Part shown: piece by piece, positions 63,852 to 64,000 of the stretch
Layout: the number at the start of each line of letters is the position of its first letter
Numbering within the stretch: position 1 is the stretch's first letter
NCBI RefSeq assembly: GCF_000725345.1
Contig: NZ_CP008852.1
Location: forward strand, 3,278,001-3,342,000
From: Pelosinus sp. UFO1
Lineage (GTDB): Bacteria; Bacillota; Negativicutes; DSM-13327
Direction: 5' to 3'
Length of the DNA: 64,000 nt
Translations under genes and position numbers: made by a program
Notes under the pieces: generated by a model
Databases searched by the model: none
Told to the model about the DNA's origin: nothing
Seen by the model: the letters and a program-made list of their open reading frames with translations, nothing else

Positions 63852-64000
63852 TTATCCCTTATTTTGACTGCCAAAAATTAAAATATGATTTTTAACATTT
63901 TCATAAGTTGCTTCTAATACAGCATCCAAGTATTGAAAGAAAGTATTATTTTTAGATCTTTTCGCCACTTCGCCGACCTTATGTGCAATATTTTCAAACG
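63852..64000 (-). CDS. 3' end of an unidentified gene (partial)
   Basis: The minus strand is open from the window edge to a TAA at 63852, about 48 codons, reading FENIAHKVGEVAKRSKNNTF, then FQYLDAVLEATYENVKNHIL and IFGSQNKG. Codon use looks real and the segment is mainly helical. I do not recognise the family. It lies 116 bases upstream of the CoA-transferase gene in the same direction; a regulator of that operon is one guess. Confidence 0.5.
   Translation of the reverse strand, partial: FENIAHKVGEVAKRSKNNTFFQYLDAVLEATYENVKNHILIFGSQNKG

Overview
The window reads as chromosomal DNA from a low-GC, Gram-negative-type anaerobic Firmicute, most likely a Negativicutes member such as Pelosinus or a relative. 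The evidence is AT-rich intergenic DNA, strong AGGAGG-type ribosome sites, frequent TTG/GTG starts, ABC-type sugar uptake, methyl-accepting chemotaxis proteins, an EtfA with an N-terminal ferredoxin domain, and a propionate-type CoA-transferase beside a DctA carrier. The genus is inference from these traits; no rRNA or other marker gene is present. Almost every gene lies on the minus strand.

Region by region. (1) 1-9.8 kb: a hemerythrin-like protein, the C4-dicarboxylate carrier dctA, a hexuronate block (GPH-type transporter, uxaB, uxaA), a ROK regulator and a membrane metallophosphoesterase. (2) 10-20.5 kb: a pentose/furanose locus made of a YesM/YesN-like two-component system, an unusual lipoprotein with two fused substrate-binding domains, a YtfQRT-YjfF-type ABC importer and araD. 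(3) 20.6-25.6 kb: an MCP co-oriented with a partner-switching set (PP2C phosphatase with PAS domain, STAS antagonist, RsbW-like kinase), then an M48 metalloprotease on the plus strand. (4) 25.7-31.3 kb: a D-2-hydroxyacid dehydrogenase, a DUF362 protein, an iolG-type dehydrogenase with a TIM-barrel isomerase, a hydroxypyruvate-isomerase-like protein, and decayed remnants of a GarR-type dehydrogenase and an MCP. (5) 31.4-37.5 kb: an RbsACB-type ABC importer with an inositol-dehydrogenase-like gene, divergent from a DeoR-family regulator. (6) 37.6-51.2 kb: an expanded inositol region holding two iolH copies, iolI, iolG, two IolT-like transporters, further dehydrogenases and isomerases, AraC and LacI regulators, an orphan PTS IIA protein, and truncated iolI and iolG pseudogenes. 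(7) 51.5-63.8 kb: iolDEBC with an iron alcohol dehydrogenase, then crotonase, etfA, etfB, acyl-CoA dehydrogenase and CoA-transferase.

How they work together. The right half can be read as one metabolic system. ABC and MFS transporters bring in inositols. IolG, IolH, IolI and relatives interconvert isomers and oxidise them. IolE, IolD, IolB and IolC take the inosose to 5-dehydro-2-deoxygluconate 6-phosphate, which an aldolase not seen here would split to malonate semialdehyde. No iolA-type dehydrogenase is present. Instead the iol operon begins with an iron alcohol dehydrogenase and is followed by genes that could carry 3-hydroxypropionate through its CoA ester and acrylyl-CoA to propionate. 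This suggests inositol fermentation to propionate, a route known from Anaerostipes.

The inositol region also shows recent rearrangement: patchwork-identical iolH copies, several gene stumps, and a GC-rich palindrome (core ACGTGCCCGRGC) upstream of iol genes that may be a regulator site. A separate two-hairpin repeat of about 106 bp sits at the 3' ends of dctA and araD.
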